A stretch of 22,500 nucleotides of DNA, from contig WBZZ01002093.1 of NCBI GenBank assembly GCA_019918135.1, positions 1 to 22,500 of the forward strand, written 5' to 3'. The translations under genes were made by a program, and so were the position numbers. Within the stretch, counting starts at the first letter, position 1; each line of letters opens with the position of its first letter. Below, in pieces: positions 8,558-17,702 of the stretch. The notes below the pieces were generated by a model. That model was not told the DNA's origin, ran no database searches, and saw only the letters and a program-made list of their open reading frames with translations. This DNA comes from Paulinella micropora (taxonomy: Eukaryota; Cercozoa; Imbricatea; Euglyphida; Paulinellidae).

Positions 8558-8887
8558 ACTGCGGCACAAATAATACAATCAGTCTTACATTTCTGGAGGA
8601 GTCTGGATCCAGTGGAAGATCCTAAAGTAAGACAATACCTTCCAGTATATAAAGACGCCAAGAAACTTGAGACATGGGATGATACCATATCTCCCACAGA
8701 TAAAGATCATACCGCGTGGACCATACAAGCACTACCACGAGGGGTGCTGGACATTCCTTTTGACTTGGCACAAGGCGCAATCCCTCACAAAATTTGGGAC
8801 GTCCTCGAACAGTCTACCTTAGACTTAACTTTGGTTGGAGGTCCTCTACCAGCTAAAGGAGTCCGCGCGCGTAAACGGCGTCTATAG
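8558..8887 (+). CDS. Conserved Pol C-terminal 'tail' domain, unknown family
   Basis: In the same frame as Pol and separated from it only by the TAG at 8555, this 109-codon stretch is open to TAG 8885-8887. The ATG at 8612 is internal: similarity to the second copy (15999-16340, minus) begins about 16 residues upstream of it. Over about 98 ungapped residues roughly three-quarters are identical by eye, including FWRS, DPVEDPK, YLPVYKDAK, LETWDDT, LPRGVLDI and VGGPLP. It is Trp/Pro-rich at the start, has no Cys, and ends in a basic RAR-type patch that could bind nucleic acid. I do not recognise the family. In the second copy the position of the TAG is a sense codon, which suggests the tail was once fused to Pol. 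Confidence 0.7.
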   Translation, partial: TAAQIIQSVLHFWRSLDPVEDPKVRQYLPVYKDAKKLETWDDTISPTDKDHTAWTIQALPRGVLDIPFDLAQGAIPHKIWDVLEQSTLDLTLVGGPLPAKGVRARKRRL

Positions 8888-9101
8888 TGAGTTTTTTTTT
8901 CTCTAGAAGTATTGTGGACCTGATCGATTGCGAACATAGCATTGATCCAATATCGTCCCGACAACCTTACTTAGATATTAAAGCTACTACAGCATTCATT
9001 CTTCTAGAGATTAACAAGACACAGCTGACAAAAAATAGGCATTCTATTCTCTTGCTTCGGCAGAGACAGACGAGACGGCCACGAAACAGCACCGTTACGG
9101 G

Positions 9102-9122
9102 ATCGCTATTTGAGTGAGCGAT
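9102..9122 (+). promoter_or_regulatory. Conserved stem-loop in element 3' UTR
   Basis: ATCGCT and AGCGAT pair as a six-base stem around a nine-base loop. The other copy (15799-15819, minus) has the identical stem and loop length with a different loop sequence. Role unknown; it could be an RNA packaging or processing signal. Confidence 0.45.
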
Positions 9123-9700
9123 GGTGTTTCCTGGATACAACCCGCATTAGTACCAGAATGATGATCTCATTGAAGACTCTACAGTCTAATCAAGAACTGA
9201 TATATTTTAATAACATGAACTGCTACACCGGGTCACGAGTCCATCGATCTCTACTTGTATCGGCATATCGCAAGGTTAGGGCGCACTCAACCCAACTTCG
9301 GATATAGTCGTCAGACTTGATCACCTGACACTATATTAAATGATACCGATTTATACAAGGGTATGTCTTCACAAAAAGTAAATGTATTTATGGAAACCGA
9401 CGACCGGTTATTACATATATATGGAAATGGCGACATTACATTATTACTCAACCATAAAACATTATACTTGGACATACTGCACAAATATCTTATCGACAGA
9501 AGAAAGAGGAAGATTTTAATATAGATACTGAATGTGCTAGAGTATATATACGATTGGTACCGGGGCAAGTATAATTGTTGTTTTATAACGGCTAATTCGT
9601 GGGTTGATGTATCTTCATACATAACTCTAAACGAATCTTAGTCAGAAAAGAAATCAGTTCAAAGCGTATTATGTCGGAAACGAAGTTCCGCCATAAAAAA

Positions 9701-9712
9701 CTGGGAGGGGGT
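9701..9712 (+). promoter_or_regulatory. Putative polypurine tract
   Basis: A G-rich purine block (GGGAGGGGG) sits just before a TGTGGACATC start-like sequence. The minus copy has GGGAGGGG in the same place. In LTR elements such a tract primes plus-strand DNA and lies immediately 5' of the 3' LTR. Confidence 0.5.
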
Positions 9713-9714
9713 CC

Positions 9715-9928
9715 TGTGGACATCACCACCCGAATTATCAGGTAAAAAACTTATAGATTTCGTCTGGCCGGACACGTCTGAAATGCCAATTTGATCCTGG
9801 TCTTTTGGCTGCTTTTTGTCTTTGCGTCACTGAGCTAATATAACGACACATCATTCTCTTTTTTGAGGACTGTGTTTGGTTATATTACCGACTTACTCTT
9901 CCATTGAGCTATCGTTGGGGATAGTACA
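9715..9928 (+). repeat. Putative short 3' LTR of the plus element
   Basis: It starts with TGTGG just after the purine tract and ends with TACA, the point where similarity to the minus copy stops. The last 90 or so bases (9828-9921) match 14938-15028 closely, including TGTTTGGTTATATTACCGAC. Ending where homology ends in both copies is what an element terminus should look like. No 5' partner exists in the window, so the LTR call is not proven by a direct repeat. Confidence 0.4.
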
Positions 9929-12400
9929 GGTGTGCCACCTAGCTCACGTATAGGGTACAGCCCTTTCACGAGTATTTTTACGTAACCTGCCCTTGTATTA
10001 ATACGTCTGAGTTCAGTTCTCTTCCAATGGTATGATTTGGTTGAGATGGGGTTGGGTCACCAGCCATATCAACGGAGGTTAGAAACTTATTCTCGTGAAG
10101 GGGTGGGATAGTTGGGTGAGGACGGTGGGTGTGGAGGCGTTTTGGAACACCTACTCTGACGCTCAGTCGTCACTCAACTGGAGAGGAGCAGACCAAGCAT
10201 AAAAGTTAAGTAACGACAAGCCGGACAACAACACTCAATGCCACTATGTATTGTGCGAGCCGGCCGACATACTGTTGATAGAGTGTTCTGATTATGTTAA
10301 TAATAATAATTCTTTCACATAATATGTAACACCGCAAATAGTCATACTCACAGTGTTCACTTTACTTCTGTCTTTTTCTCCTCTGCCGCTACCCGTGCTT
10401 TGAGCATCATCAATATTACTATTTAAATAACCAAACACTTAGCCGTTTTGATTTTTTTCTATTAATATTTAAATATTCAAGCATTTAGCAATTTCTTTTT
10501 TTCGAGTTGTTATAACAGTTCAATCCATTTGAGTGGATCTAGTTGGCCGTCACGTTAAAGATTCAAATTACATACGGATTCAGGTCACTCATCAGGTCAA
10601 GGAGAACAAATGAAAATAAAATAATAAGCGGAAATCCACCGCTTTAATGTACACGACGTACGTAAATAAATTACCTGGTGAGGTATGATACATTCGCTAT
10701 TGCCAGGTGAGGTCCGGCAGACAAAAACGCATCTCCATGATGCACTCACAAAATGTTTTCTTCACCTCGCAGATCAGCTGGTTTGATAAATAATTAAACG
10801 GGACTAAAATAAAAAATGCTTGCACCCTTGCACGGAGTGCCGAGGAGCGCCAGTTAAGTGGAAGGTCTAGTAAGAGTTGTCTGGAGAGCTGCCACTGAGG
10901 AGTGTCATGCGGGCGGCGACGCAGAAGGCTAGCTTCTGAACATGTTGGTGATACTTTGGAGGATGTTATAGGTAGGATCCAGCCTGACCGCCTGTGCCTT
11001 GGACACGGCGTACGGGCAAACAGCGGCCCGATGAGTACCTTGAGCTCCACAATAATTACAGTACGTCATCGTCCACCTACAAAAACATCATTTCATGAAC
11101 GCTTAGAACTGACGACGTGACAATGCTCTCCCCATCACAGAATTACTGCCGACAACTATTTCTAGCGACTACAGCTTCTACTGCTCCACTTCTGACTACT
11201 ACCACTGATTTCGCTGTACTGTTAGTAAGAGCAGCAACAGCAGAAGCAGTGGTACGGCCATGTTATCCTAATCTCTAGCCTTAGCGGCAGGTGAAAATTT
11301 GAGACCGGAAAGGTCGGCTTTAGGGATGCTTCGAACATGAAATTTCACCAGAGATTTGGAGATATTGCAGTATATGTCATTGGTGGGATGACAGGCAGGC
11401 GTTCTAAACACGAGTTGCGGCAAGTGAAAACACACGTCCCGTTACTTCTTTTTCTTTCCATACCACTTGAACATTAACCGCATTTTTTCCATTAGATTAT
11501 ATTTCCATCGCAAGCCCTGACCGAATGCATTTGACTTCTTTCTTGATCGGATCTTAAAATGCGAGTTCACGATTAAGAGCTGTGCTGGCAAATTTAGACA
11601 TGTGGGATTTTTGTTTTTACAAGAGCTTACAAGGTGGAGTACGTGTCTCTATTGAGACGCTTGAGGTTGTGTTGGCTTACAAGAGAGAGTTTTCGAAAGA
11701 AAAGGTGAGATTGCGAGGCCAAATAAATGAGTTGCACAAGTGATGACAGGTAGGGGTAGATGAGAAATGCCATTCTAGCCACTGAGCCTTTTTGCCGATT
11801 TCACCCGGAGGAATGACTTGCCAAAAAACACCATTGTAGGCATACAATGTTTGTGGACAGGACGGTGAGGACAGCAACAAGAACTTATATTTCTGGCATT
11901 GCGGACGTGAGTGTAAACGACCGGCTAGGGATGTTCCCTGTTGGTTGGTTTGCAAGAGGCCTTGTTCATGTCTCATTTTGTTTGGGTTGCAGACTGCTTG
12001 CGTCCAGTCTTGCTTTCAGTTGTTTTTTATTCGTTTTATCGTGTTGTTGGTTTGTTTTTCTGTATTCCAAGTGCCTGTCACTGATAGGTTACCATCATAA
12101 GACTCTGACCACCGACTGGTTTTTGCCACGAATTCAAATTCTGTTGCTTCTGTAGCAGGTCTCCGTATACTGGCCAGTATGGTTAGCACTCCATTACCGT
12201 ACGCCGTTTCTCTTCAACTGTTTGTTTCAATGTCACGAGCGCCGCCAGTGAGCCTCACATACATCCGCTTTGCTATGCCAGCATAAGTTTGGGCACCCTT
12301 TCAACTCTCAGAATTTGATAGCGCAGATCAAAGATCGCAGACTTCATATAAGCTACATGGCACGCTCAATGATATTTCTTTTATTTATTTCAAGAGCTAT
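9929..12400. other. Apparent host intergenic or intronic DNA, no gene recognised
   Basis: I see no recognised protein domain, tRNA or element sequence here. Short ORFs on both strands look random. It is AT-rich around 10300-10520. A weak 117-codon minus-strand ORF at 10697-11050 has no domain I know. An Arg-rich open stretch at 11847-11906 ends at a good splice donor and is a remote candidate for an upstream exon of the DUF2061 gene. Confidence 0.4.
10421..10505. repeat. Degenerate AT-rich tandem repeat, about 45-bp unit
   Basis: Two imperfect copies each carry TATTTAAATA, then a C/A-rich word, then CATTTAGC or CACTTAGC, then a T-rich run. Degenerate, so an old duplication. Confidence 0.45.
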
Positions 12401-12576
12401 TTCTTCTTTCTTCTTTCTCTTTATTCTTCTTTCTTTTTTTCTTTTTCTTCTCCTTCTCATTTCCCTCCTTTTCCTCCTTCTCCGGTCTTCTCCTCTTCCT
12501 CCTCCTCCTCATCCCCATCCTCGTCCTCCTTCTTCTTCTTCTTCTTCTTCTTCTTCTTCTTCTTCTTCTTCTTCTT
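12401..12576. repeat. Long polypyrimidine tract ending in (TTC)n
   Basis: About 175 nt that are almost all C and T on the plus strand. They finish in an uninterrupted TTC microsatellite from about 12529 to 12576. It is followed by TTAG, so it could also act as the 3' end of an intron. Confidence 0.9.
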
Positions 12577-12584
12577 GTCTTTAG

Positions 12585-12592
12585 ACAAATCG

Positions 12593-12629
<37 letters not shown>

Positions 12630-13008
12630 AGGGTGGGGGGGCGGTTGATAATGAGAGCCAGTCAGCTAGGAGAAGGAACAGAAGAACAAGCACGACTGAG
12701 TGTTCACTGTTGCGCAGAGCACCCAGCTCCGGCCTGCCTCTTCCCAAGGCTGTCTGTAAATCCATCACATGGCGCATCTGGGCCACCATCTCCACCGCAA
12801 GCATCGCCTACTTCTTCACTCACGACTCACACGCCACCACCAGCTGCACCAGTGTCATCGAAGTGGTACCCATCCCGCTCTCCCTCTCCTTTTCTTCACA
12901 AACATTTTCCGCTTGTATTCTTTTCTAAATCTGTGTTGATCCACTTAGGTGAACATGACGGCCTACTACTTGCATGAGAAGGCATACGAGAGCTTGGAGG
13001 ACTTGTAA
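12585..13008 (+). CDS. DUF2061-like small membrane protein, two exons
   Basis: Two blocks together match the DUF2061 family pattern. The first, ending at 12865, has KSITWRIWAT, a hydrophobic segment, then SVIEV. The second, 12949-13008, has YYLHEKAYESL and a TAA stop. The family reads K-x-x-x-WR ... TG/hydrophobic ... IE-x-x-K ... YYLHER-x-W. The blocks are in different frames and become continuous when the 83-nt stretch 12866-12948 is removed, which has GT at its start and a pyrimidine-rich tract with TTAG at its end. The domain has two membrane segments; its function is unknown. The upstream part is Arg/Ser-rich and could be an organelle presequence. The true start is not found: 12585 is the position after a TTAG, and the exon begins in a GA microsatellite. 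Confidence 0.65.
12595..12624 (+). repeat. (GA)n microsatellite
   Basis: About fifteen GA units, directly after the TTC tract with only a short spacer, so the strand switches from pure pyrimidine to pure purine. If translated in the host exon frame it gives Arg-Glu repeats. Confidence 0.9.
12624..12641 (+). other. G-quadruplex-capable motif
   Basis: Four runs of at least three G with short loops (GGGAGAAGGGTGGGGGGG) follow the GA repeat. Fold is predicted from pattern only. Confidence 0.5.
12866..12948 (+). other. Predicted 83-nt intron in the DUF2061-like gene
   Basis: Starts GTACCC, contains CTCTCCCTCTCCTTTTCTTC and ends CCACTTAG. It interrupts the gene in phase 0. The donor is not a strong consensus; the main support is that removal restores the family motif order across the junction. 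Confidence 0.6.
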
Positions 13009-13144
13009 GTGATACGTAGGATACATAGGCTGTACAAAATATGCATAGCCTGACCTAATTAAGGCTGGGAGCAACACTTGTGAAACTGGCATCACCGTTT
13101 GTTTCAATTACTGGCGAAGGGCTTGCCACTCAAGAAGTCTTCTT

Positions 13145-13162
13145 CCCCCCCCCCCCCCCCCC
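13145..13162. repeat. C18 homopolymer
   Basis: Eighteen consecutive C on the plus strand. It is both G-quadruplex-prone on the other strand and a likely place for sequencing length error. Confidence 0.95.
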
Positions 13163-13814
13163 TTCCCGTCCCCCTCCTCCAAAATGCATACCTGAGCTGG
13201 CGACTAGATGTAGTCTCACGCTAGACTCGGTCTTTTGTGCGACGGCAGTGTCGTTATAATTTATTTGTTTTTATCGCATGTTTTGAGAAATCTTGGTATT
13301 TATGCGGACACGATACAGAATGATGATACGTCTTGTGAAGCAGGGCCCTGTCCTAAGCTTTCCAATGATACCATCAGCCTACCATGGCCTACTATTGAGT
13401 GAAGATATTCAGTCAAGATTGACGATGCAGCAATTATGCAGCACGGCATGTCAAATACCACGAGCCTGCTATGGCCAGACCAGTACTGTTGAGCGAGAAA
13501 AATTCAAAGAGTTTGCCACTTGCACGTCCACAGTCACCGTTTTTTATACATATATATATCTGAAAAGCACACATGTGCAAATCATCTGTTTAAGTTATCT
13601 AATTGTTCTTGTTGTTTGTACATTTGTTTCAATATATGTGTCGGTTGAACTTTCCTTATCGCAGTATGCAATAAGTATTGGAGAGTTTTCGATGCTTACG
13701 CAGTTTGCAATAAGTTTGCAACTATCTCAGTAGTGTCTGTGTTAAAATCGCGAAAATAGAAATCATGTGTTGTGAGTTTGTAAACAACTCTTCAGTCGGT
13801 TGGGTACAACGAAC

Positions 13815-13847
13815 TCTTATTAAAGAACACTATGGCTGCATTGAGTC
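13815..13847 (+). repeat. Dispersed direct repeat, copy 1
   Basis: Shares TCTTATTAAAG, CTATGGCTGCATT and AGTC with 14612-14644, about 800 bp away in the same orientation. The upstream words GACGAACTC/AACGAACTC also match. It may be the edge of an older, degraded element. Confidence 0.5.
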
Positions 13848-14611
13848 CTGACTCGATGGGAGCAGGTGAAATACCAGTAAATAGCAGAGCGGTCACTTCG
13901 TTTATTGACGTAAATTTCGTACTCGTTGCAGACTGGTTGCAAAGTACGATCGAGCGTGAGTTGTAGATTGTGAGTCTTCAATCGTCAATGCATTGTATTA
14001 ATAACAACAAACTGCTACTTAACGGGTAGTGTTGTGTTGATCGGAAACCAACTTGAAAAACTTGAAAGGTAAAGTGAAGTTGCCTGGGGCGGTTGTAAAT
14101 TCCGGCAGTCAAACATTGTGTTTCTTGCCACCCGGGCCTCTTGCTATTACTGAATACTTGTCAACAAATTCCCGTCACTTCTACGGGCCGTCAGTCCTTC
14201 ACAGGGAAAAAGTTACAAAATACATTTGAAAGGGGAAAAAGACAGTGTTTGATCTCTTTTTAAAAATAGCGTTGACTTAATAGTTTGAAGTCATTTCTGA
14301 ACGGATTCGAAAACCAATTAGTGAAGTCGAAACGTCACGGTGCAGCCTGAGGAGAATCTAACTAGCAGGTCAAAAAGGAATGAAATGTCAACGATCATGA
14401 CTTTTGCAGGTCACGGCGTTAAAGTGCTAAATCTGATATTCGGCACGCAGTGCACACTGTGACTCTGTTGGACAAAGTCTTTCCGTTCCAATGTCCGTCT
14501 CTGACTCAGTGAAAAAATTTCATAATTGACTTTTGAAAGTTGTGTGAGATAGGACTCTAGTACAACCCCAAGGGGTACCTACCGTCCACAACTTGTGTGA
14601 CGAACTCAGAG

Positions 14612-14644
14612 TCTTATTAAAGATCTCTATGGCTGCATTAAGTC
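14612..14644 (+). repeat. Dispersed direct repeat, copy 2
   Basis: Second copy of the repeat at 13815-13847, with four or so mismatches. No TG/CA termini or internal genes were seen between the two, so they are not called LTRs. Confidence 0.5.
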
Positions 14645-14932
14645 ACATATCACGGCTGTTTTGTCGGGGCCGGATATGTAGATGGAGATCAGCCCGGGCA
14701 GTATATCTGGATGCGGAAGCGGGACTGAGACACTGCGATTGACTGAGGCGCAGTATCGATGCGTTGATATCGGGGAGCTGACGTAGAGCCGTAGGAAGCT
14801 AGGTGGCCATGTATCGCACAGCCGAGATGAACCAAATTTAATGCACCAATTATGCCGTGCCGATATAGTCACTGCCACCGAGGTGCCACCGTTCAGGTTC
14901 GATGAGAAAGATCGTTGACCTGCAGGCATAAG

Positions 14933-15172
14933 TGTAATGCCCCCAACGATAGCTAGTAGAAAAGTCGGTAATATAACCAAACACAGTTCTCAAAAATGAG
15001 AATGATGTCTCGTTGTATTAGCTCAGTGAAGCCGAAAAGCAAAACTGCAACCAGGAATAAAATCATCTAGCATCAGGTCCAATTCGGACAAATAATAGAG
15101 GCTGAAAAACAGGCTGGTGCACCTGTCACCAGGAAAATGATACTTTTTACCGGCTATCCGGAGGGTGATGCC
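14933..15172 (-). repeat. Putative LTR of the minus-strand copy
   Basis: On the minus strand it follows a GGGAGGGG purine tract and ends in ATTACA. The block 14938-15028 matches 9828-9921 of the plus element almost base for base. Similarity to the plus copy ends at the TACA in both. The inner edge reads TATAGGCATCACC rather than TGTGGACATCACC, so the TG terminus is not kept. LTR status is inferred. Confidence 0.4.
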
Positions 15173-15380
15173 TATAGTACCCCTCCCGATTTTATGACGG
15201 AAATAACATTTTCGTCATACAACTTCTGATTTTTTTCTGCAAAATGTATGCGCTATGGAGTCATGCCACACAGAGCATCGACCCACTGATAGACGCTGAA
15301 TACGAGATATATATCTCCATACTGCACGTCAAAGCTGAGTCTCTAGCCGTTCTTGTAAGGCAGTGTGAACTCCTTCCTTT

Positions 15381-15384
<4 letters not shown>

Positions 15385-15418
<34 letters not shown>
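15385..15418. repeat. (CT)n microsatellite
   Basis: About sixteen CT units inside the element 3' UTR. Flanking words (ACATACTGC on the minus strand) match the plus copy, so the repeat grew after the copies split. Confidence 0.9.
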
Positions 15419-15421
<3 letters not shown>

Positions 15422-15798
15422 CCATTGGCAGTATGTCAAGAACAAATGTATTTCTATTAAAAATACAAGCCACGGAGTGCTGTACTTACCCCTTGATTTA
15501 CTGGTTAATTTTCATTATTAATAATATTTTTCCCACTGCGATCGTAAATATATTGTCTTTTAATGACATACCCTTGTCTAAAAATATAGTACAGTCTAGG
15601 GGGCCAGTCCTAATAGCTATATCCGAAGTCGGGGTGTAAGTACCCAACCCTGCGATATACCGACACAAGTAGAGATTGACCGTGCACAGGTACGACAGTA
15701 TATAATATATCGTAAAAAAATAATTTAATGTTTCAGAGAACATTTCATTTTTGAGAACATCATCCTAGGACTTGCAAAGGGTCATACCCAGGAACACC

Positions 15799-15819
15799 AT
15801 CGCTCATTACACTAGCGAT
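15799..15819 (-). promoter_or_regulatory. Conserved stem-loop, second copy
   Basis: Same ATCGCT/AGCGAT stem and nine-base loop length as 9102-9122, with a different loop sequence. It lies at the matching point of the 3' UTR. Confidence 0.45.
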
Positions 15820-15998
15820 CCCCTACGGTGTAGTATCAGTGTCGATTGACCTTTCGCACTCGTATGTTGCGATCGAATGCCAAGTTATATCACTGAGTCG
15901 TTTTAATATTCATAACAACAACTGATGATGCATGATCAACTTTTGATAAGCTGTAGGCAATCAATCAGTTTATTAGTGACGCTTAGAAAAATAATATG

Positions 15999-16340
15999 TT
16001 ACTGCGTTCGTCTTCTGGCGCGGATTTCTTTGCCTGGCAGAGGGCCACCAACAAAAGTCAGATAGAACTTTGACTGTTCAAGAATTTCCCAGATCTTGTT
16101 AGGGATTCCGCCCAACGATAAATCAAAAGAGATGTCAAGCACTCCCCTTGGCAGTGTCTGAATGGTCCACGCAGTGTAGTCCTTGTCTCTGGGAGTAGTT
16201 GTATCATCCCATGTCTCGAGACTTTTTGCGTCTTTGTATACTGGTAGGTAATGTCTTGCCTTTGGATCCTCGACCGGGTCCATACTTCTCCAGAACTGGA
16301 GTATCGGTTGCATTATTTTTGCATGCACTCTTTGTGACAC
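15999..16340 (-). pseudogene. Pol tail domain of a 5'-truncated second copy
   Basis: A 113-codon open frame on the minus strand carries the same tail as 8558-8887: FWRSMDPVEDPK, LPVYKDAK, LETWDDT, LPRGVLDI, VGGPLP and a basic end. The frame is intact through the whole domain and is open slightly beyond its first ATG. At the point where the plus copy has its TAG, this copy has a sense codon. No RT, RNase H or integrase follows upstream (higher coordinates): similarity ends at about 16340 and a CAAG-rich tract begins soon after. So this is the 3' remnant of an element, with an unbroken tail. Function unknown. Confidence 0.7.
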
Positions 16341-16380
16341 GCATGGTAAAACTTGCGAATGCGGGAGGTCAACTTGTCAG

Positions 16381-16462
16381 CCGTCCAGCAAGCAAGCCAC
16401 CGGTCAAGCAAGCAACCAATCAAGCAACCCGCAAGCAAGCAAGCAATCAAGCAATCAAGCCA
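16381..16462. repeat. Degenerate CAAG-rich repeat
   Basis: Repeated CAAGCAAGC, CAATCAAGC and related words over about 80 nt, next to the truncation point of the minus copy. Confidence 0.7.
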
Positions 16463-17029
16463 CACATCAGGTTAGGAACGGAGAAGCAACTGATGCGTGG
16501 GAACTTGCGTTGAGTGGCAATAGTGGCAACCAGTCCGAATTGCTAAAGGCAATGCGTGGGCGGAACACGAGTGGGAGCGGCAGAGGCAACTTTTCGCCTT
16601 TTACAGCGTATCTAGCATATCAATTGTCACAAAATACAAACGCTTTCTACAGTTTTTTGGCTTCGATGTAATGCGGTCATCGGTGTTGGTACATCGCGGT
16701 CAGTGTTGGTGTTACTTCATGTGTGTTCATTAAAAAATGTTGCAACTGAAAGCATGGGGCTGACACGTACAATGTGTTCGACGTTTTGTTTATGAACTCG
16801 TACGTATCCGTCTCCTTCTTGAACCGACAGCATGTTCTTGCATGCAGAAAACCTGTCCGTAAGACTGTAAGCAAAATTACCGGATTAATAAGCAATTTTT
16901 TAAGTCATCAAACATCTATTCACATCTTTATTAAAAGTTTTTTAGCTGTAAAACTAATTAATACGCTTGGAAATTGATAGAATTAATTTAAAAAAGTGTT
17001 TATGTAATTCCATAGCAATGCCAGGCAAA
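16463..17029. other. AT-rich spacer, nothing recognised
   Basis: No ORF with coding character and no similarity to the elements on either side. It becomes very AT-rich at 16880-17010. Confidence 0.4.
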
Positions 17030-17055
17030 GTCTCATGGTCTTAAGACTATGAGAC
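17030..17055. repeat. 26-bp near-perfect palindrome
   Basis: From GTCTCAT to ATGAGAC, 12 of 13 pairs are Watson-Crick and the other is a G/T. It overlaps the stop of the minus-strand ORF (complement of 17047-17049). It may be a hairpin at the end of the reading frame or the edge of an insertion. Confidence 0.8.
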
Positions 17056-17679
17056 CTTCGGATCCTTACTATTTAACACTTCGTCAGGATAAGGGCGAAG
17101 GCGCAGAATCGGGTTCTGGATAATGAACATGGTCTTCCTGTCATTATAGAGATCCTTCATGACTACTCCTCCTATCTGTGGGATGGCCGGCACGGCCAGA
17201 CCTGTGCGGTACAAAGAGGCCTCGAACTCGACGCGTGTACGAGTGACTATACGTGTTCCTACTGGATGGAGCAAATTTCTCATTCTGCTTGGAGTTGCTA
17301 AACCTGCTCTCCGTGGAGATATGGTTGTATCCAGGTGTAACTGTCTCCTACCAGTATCCGTTATGCGGCGATGTCGTGCCACTATGAGATGGAAGTTGGT
17401 CAGATTGGAATGTGCTCGTGGGAAGGTCCGAGATGAACTGGGAGAGACAAATCCATACCGAAGGGGAACAATGGAAAAACCAATTGATCGTTGTGTTCCC
17501 TGGGGCACAAATTGGGAAAGAGGGGGCTGGACCAAAGGTGGGAGTGATAAAGGCATAGGGGATGTCAAAGCGCTAGCCCGTGATAAAGGCCAGTCAGTTG
17601 CGGCCACAGGGTCGCCTTGACGGGCCTGAGAGCTAGACGACGATGCCGTCGCTAGGGGTGTATCCTGTATCACTATCAC
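17047..17679 (-). pseudogene. Retroelement polyprotein segment, possible dUTPase-like domain
   Basis: A 210-codon frame at the 3' end of the minus-strand Gag-protease element. Residues 1-90 are Ser/Pro-rich linker. From about residue 110 the order of motifs recalls a dUTPase trimer fold: LDTTISPRRAGLA, HPVGTRIVTRT, RTGLAVP, then GGVVMKDLYND and IIQN. The catalytic Asp expected in GVID-x-x-Y is not in place and the C-terminal Phe motif is not seen, so it would be inactive or this match is wrong. dUTPase next to protease is known in some retroviruses and fungal Ty3/gypsy elements. No reverse transcriptase follows in the window. Confidence 0.35.
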
Positions 17680-17702
17680 TACCTTCGACTCCTTTATTGG
17701 TG

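Larger units (their letters stand above)
8888..9714 (+). other. 3' untranslated region of the plus-strand element
   Basis: No convincing ORF. It is colinear with 15180-15998 (minus) in three conserved blocks: about 9095-9160, 9240-9375 and 9674-9714. Between the blocks the two copies are unalignable or carry different simple repeats. Matching order and spacing show this is element sequence and not host DNA. The block ending at 9714 contains the purine tract. Confidence 0.65.
13009..14932. other. Host flank, no gene recognised
   Basis: Contains a C18 homopolymer (13145-13162), short direct repeats around 13661-13715 and a 35-bp repeat pair (13815-13847 and 14612-14644). ORFs at 13293-13733 (plus) and 14627-14980 (minus) show no domain; the second runs into the putative LTR, so it is unlikely to be a host gene. 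Confidence 0.4.
15173..15998 (-). other. 3' untranslated region of the minus-strand copy
   Basis: Colinear with 8888-9714. The best-kept blocks are 15141-15216, about 15560-15690 and 15760-15830. A (CT)n tract at about 15385-15418 lies where the plus copy has only a short AGAAGAAAGAGGAAG word. Confidence 0.6.

Noticed and set aside
10697..11050. 117-codon minus-strand ORF
   Set aside because: No domain, ordinary length for chance in this composition, and a competing plus-strand ORF over the same bases.
12270..12584. Plus-strand ORF with poly-Ser end
   Set aside because: Product of the pyrimidine/TTC tract; no recognisable N-terminal domain.
12457..12804. Minus-strand ORF with long Lys and Ser/Leu runs
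   Set aside because: Its length comes from translating microsatellites; the plus strand carries the DUF2061-like exon.
13293..13733. 146-codon plus-strand ORF with a hydrophobic stretch
   Set aside because: The membrane-like part comes from an AT/T-rich region; no family pattern and no copy elsewhere in the window.
14627..14980. 117-codon minus-strand ORF
   Set aside because: It crosses the apparent element terminus at 14933, so it mixes LTR and flank; no domain.
16381..16462. CAAG repeats considered as a CRISPR-like array
   Set aside because: Units are short and irregular with no spacers, and the setting is eukaryotic.
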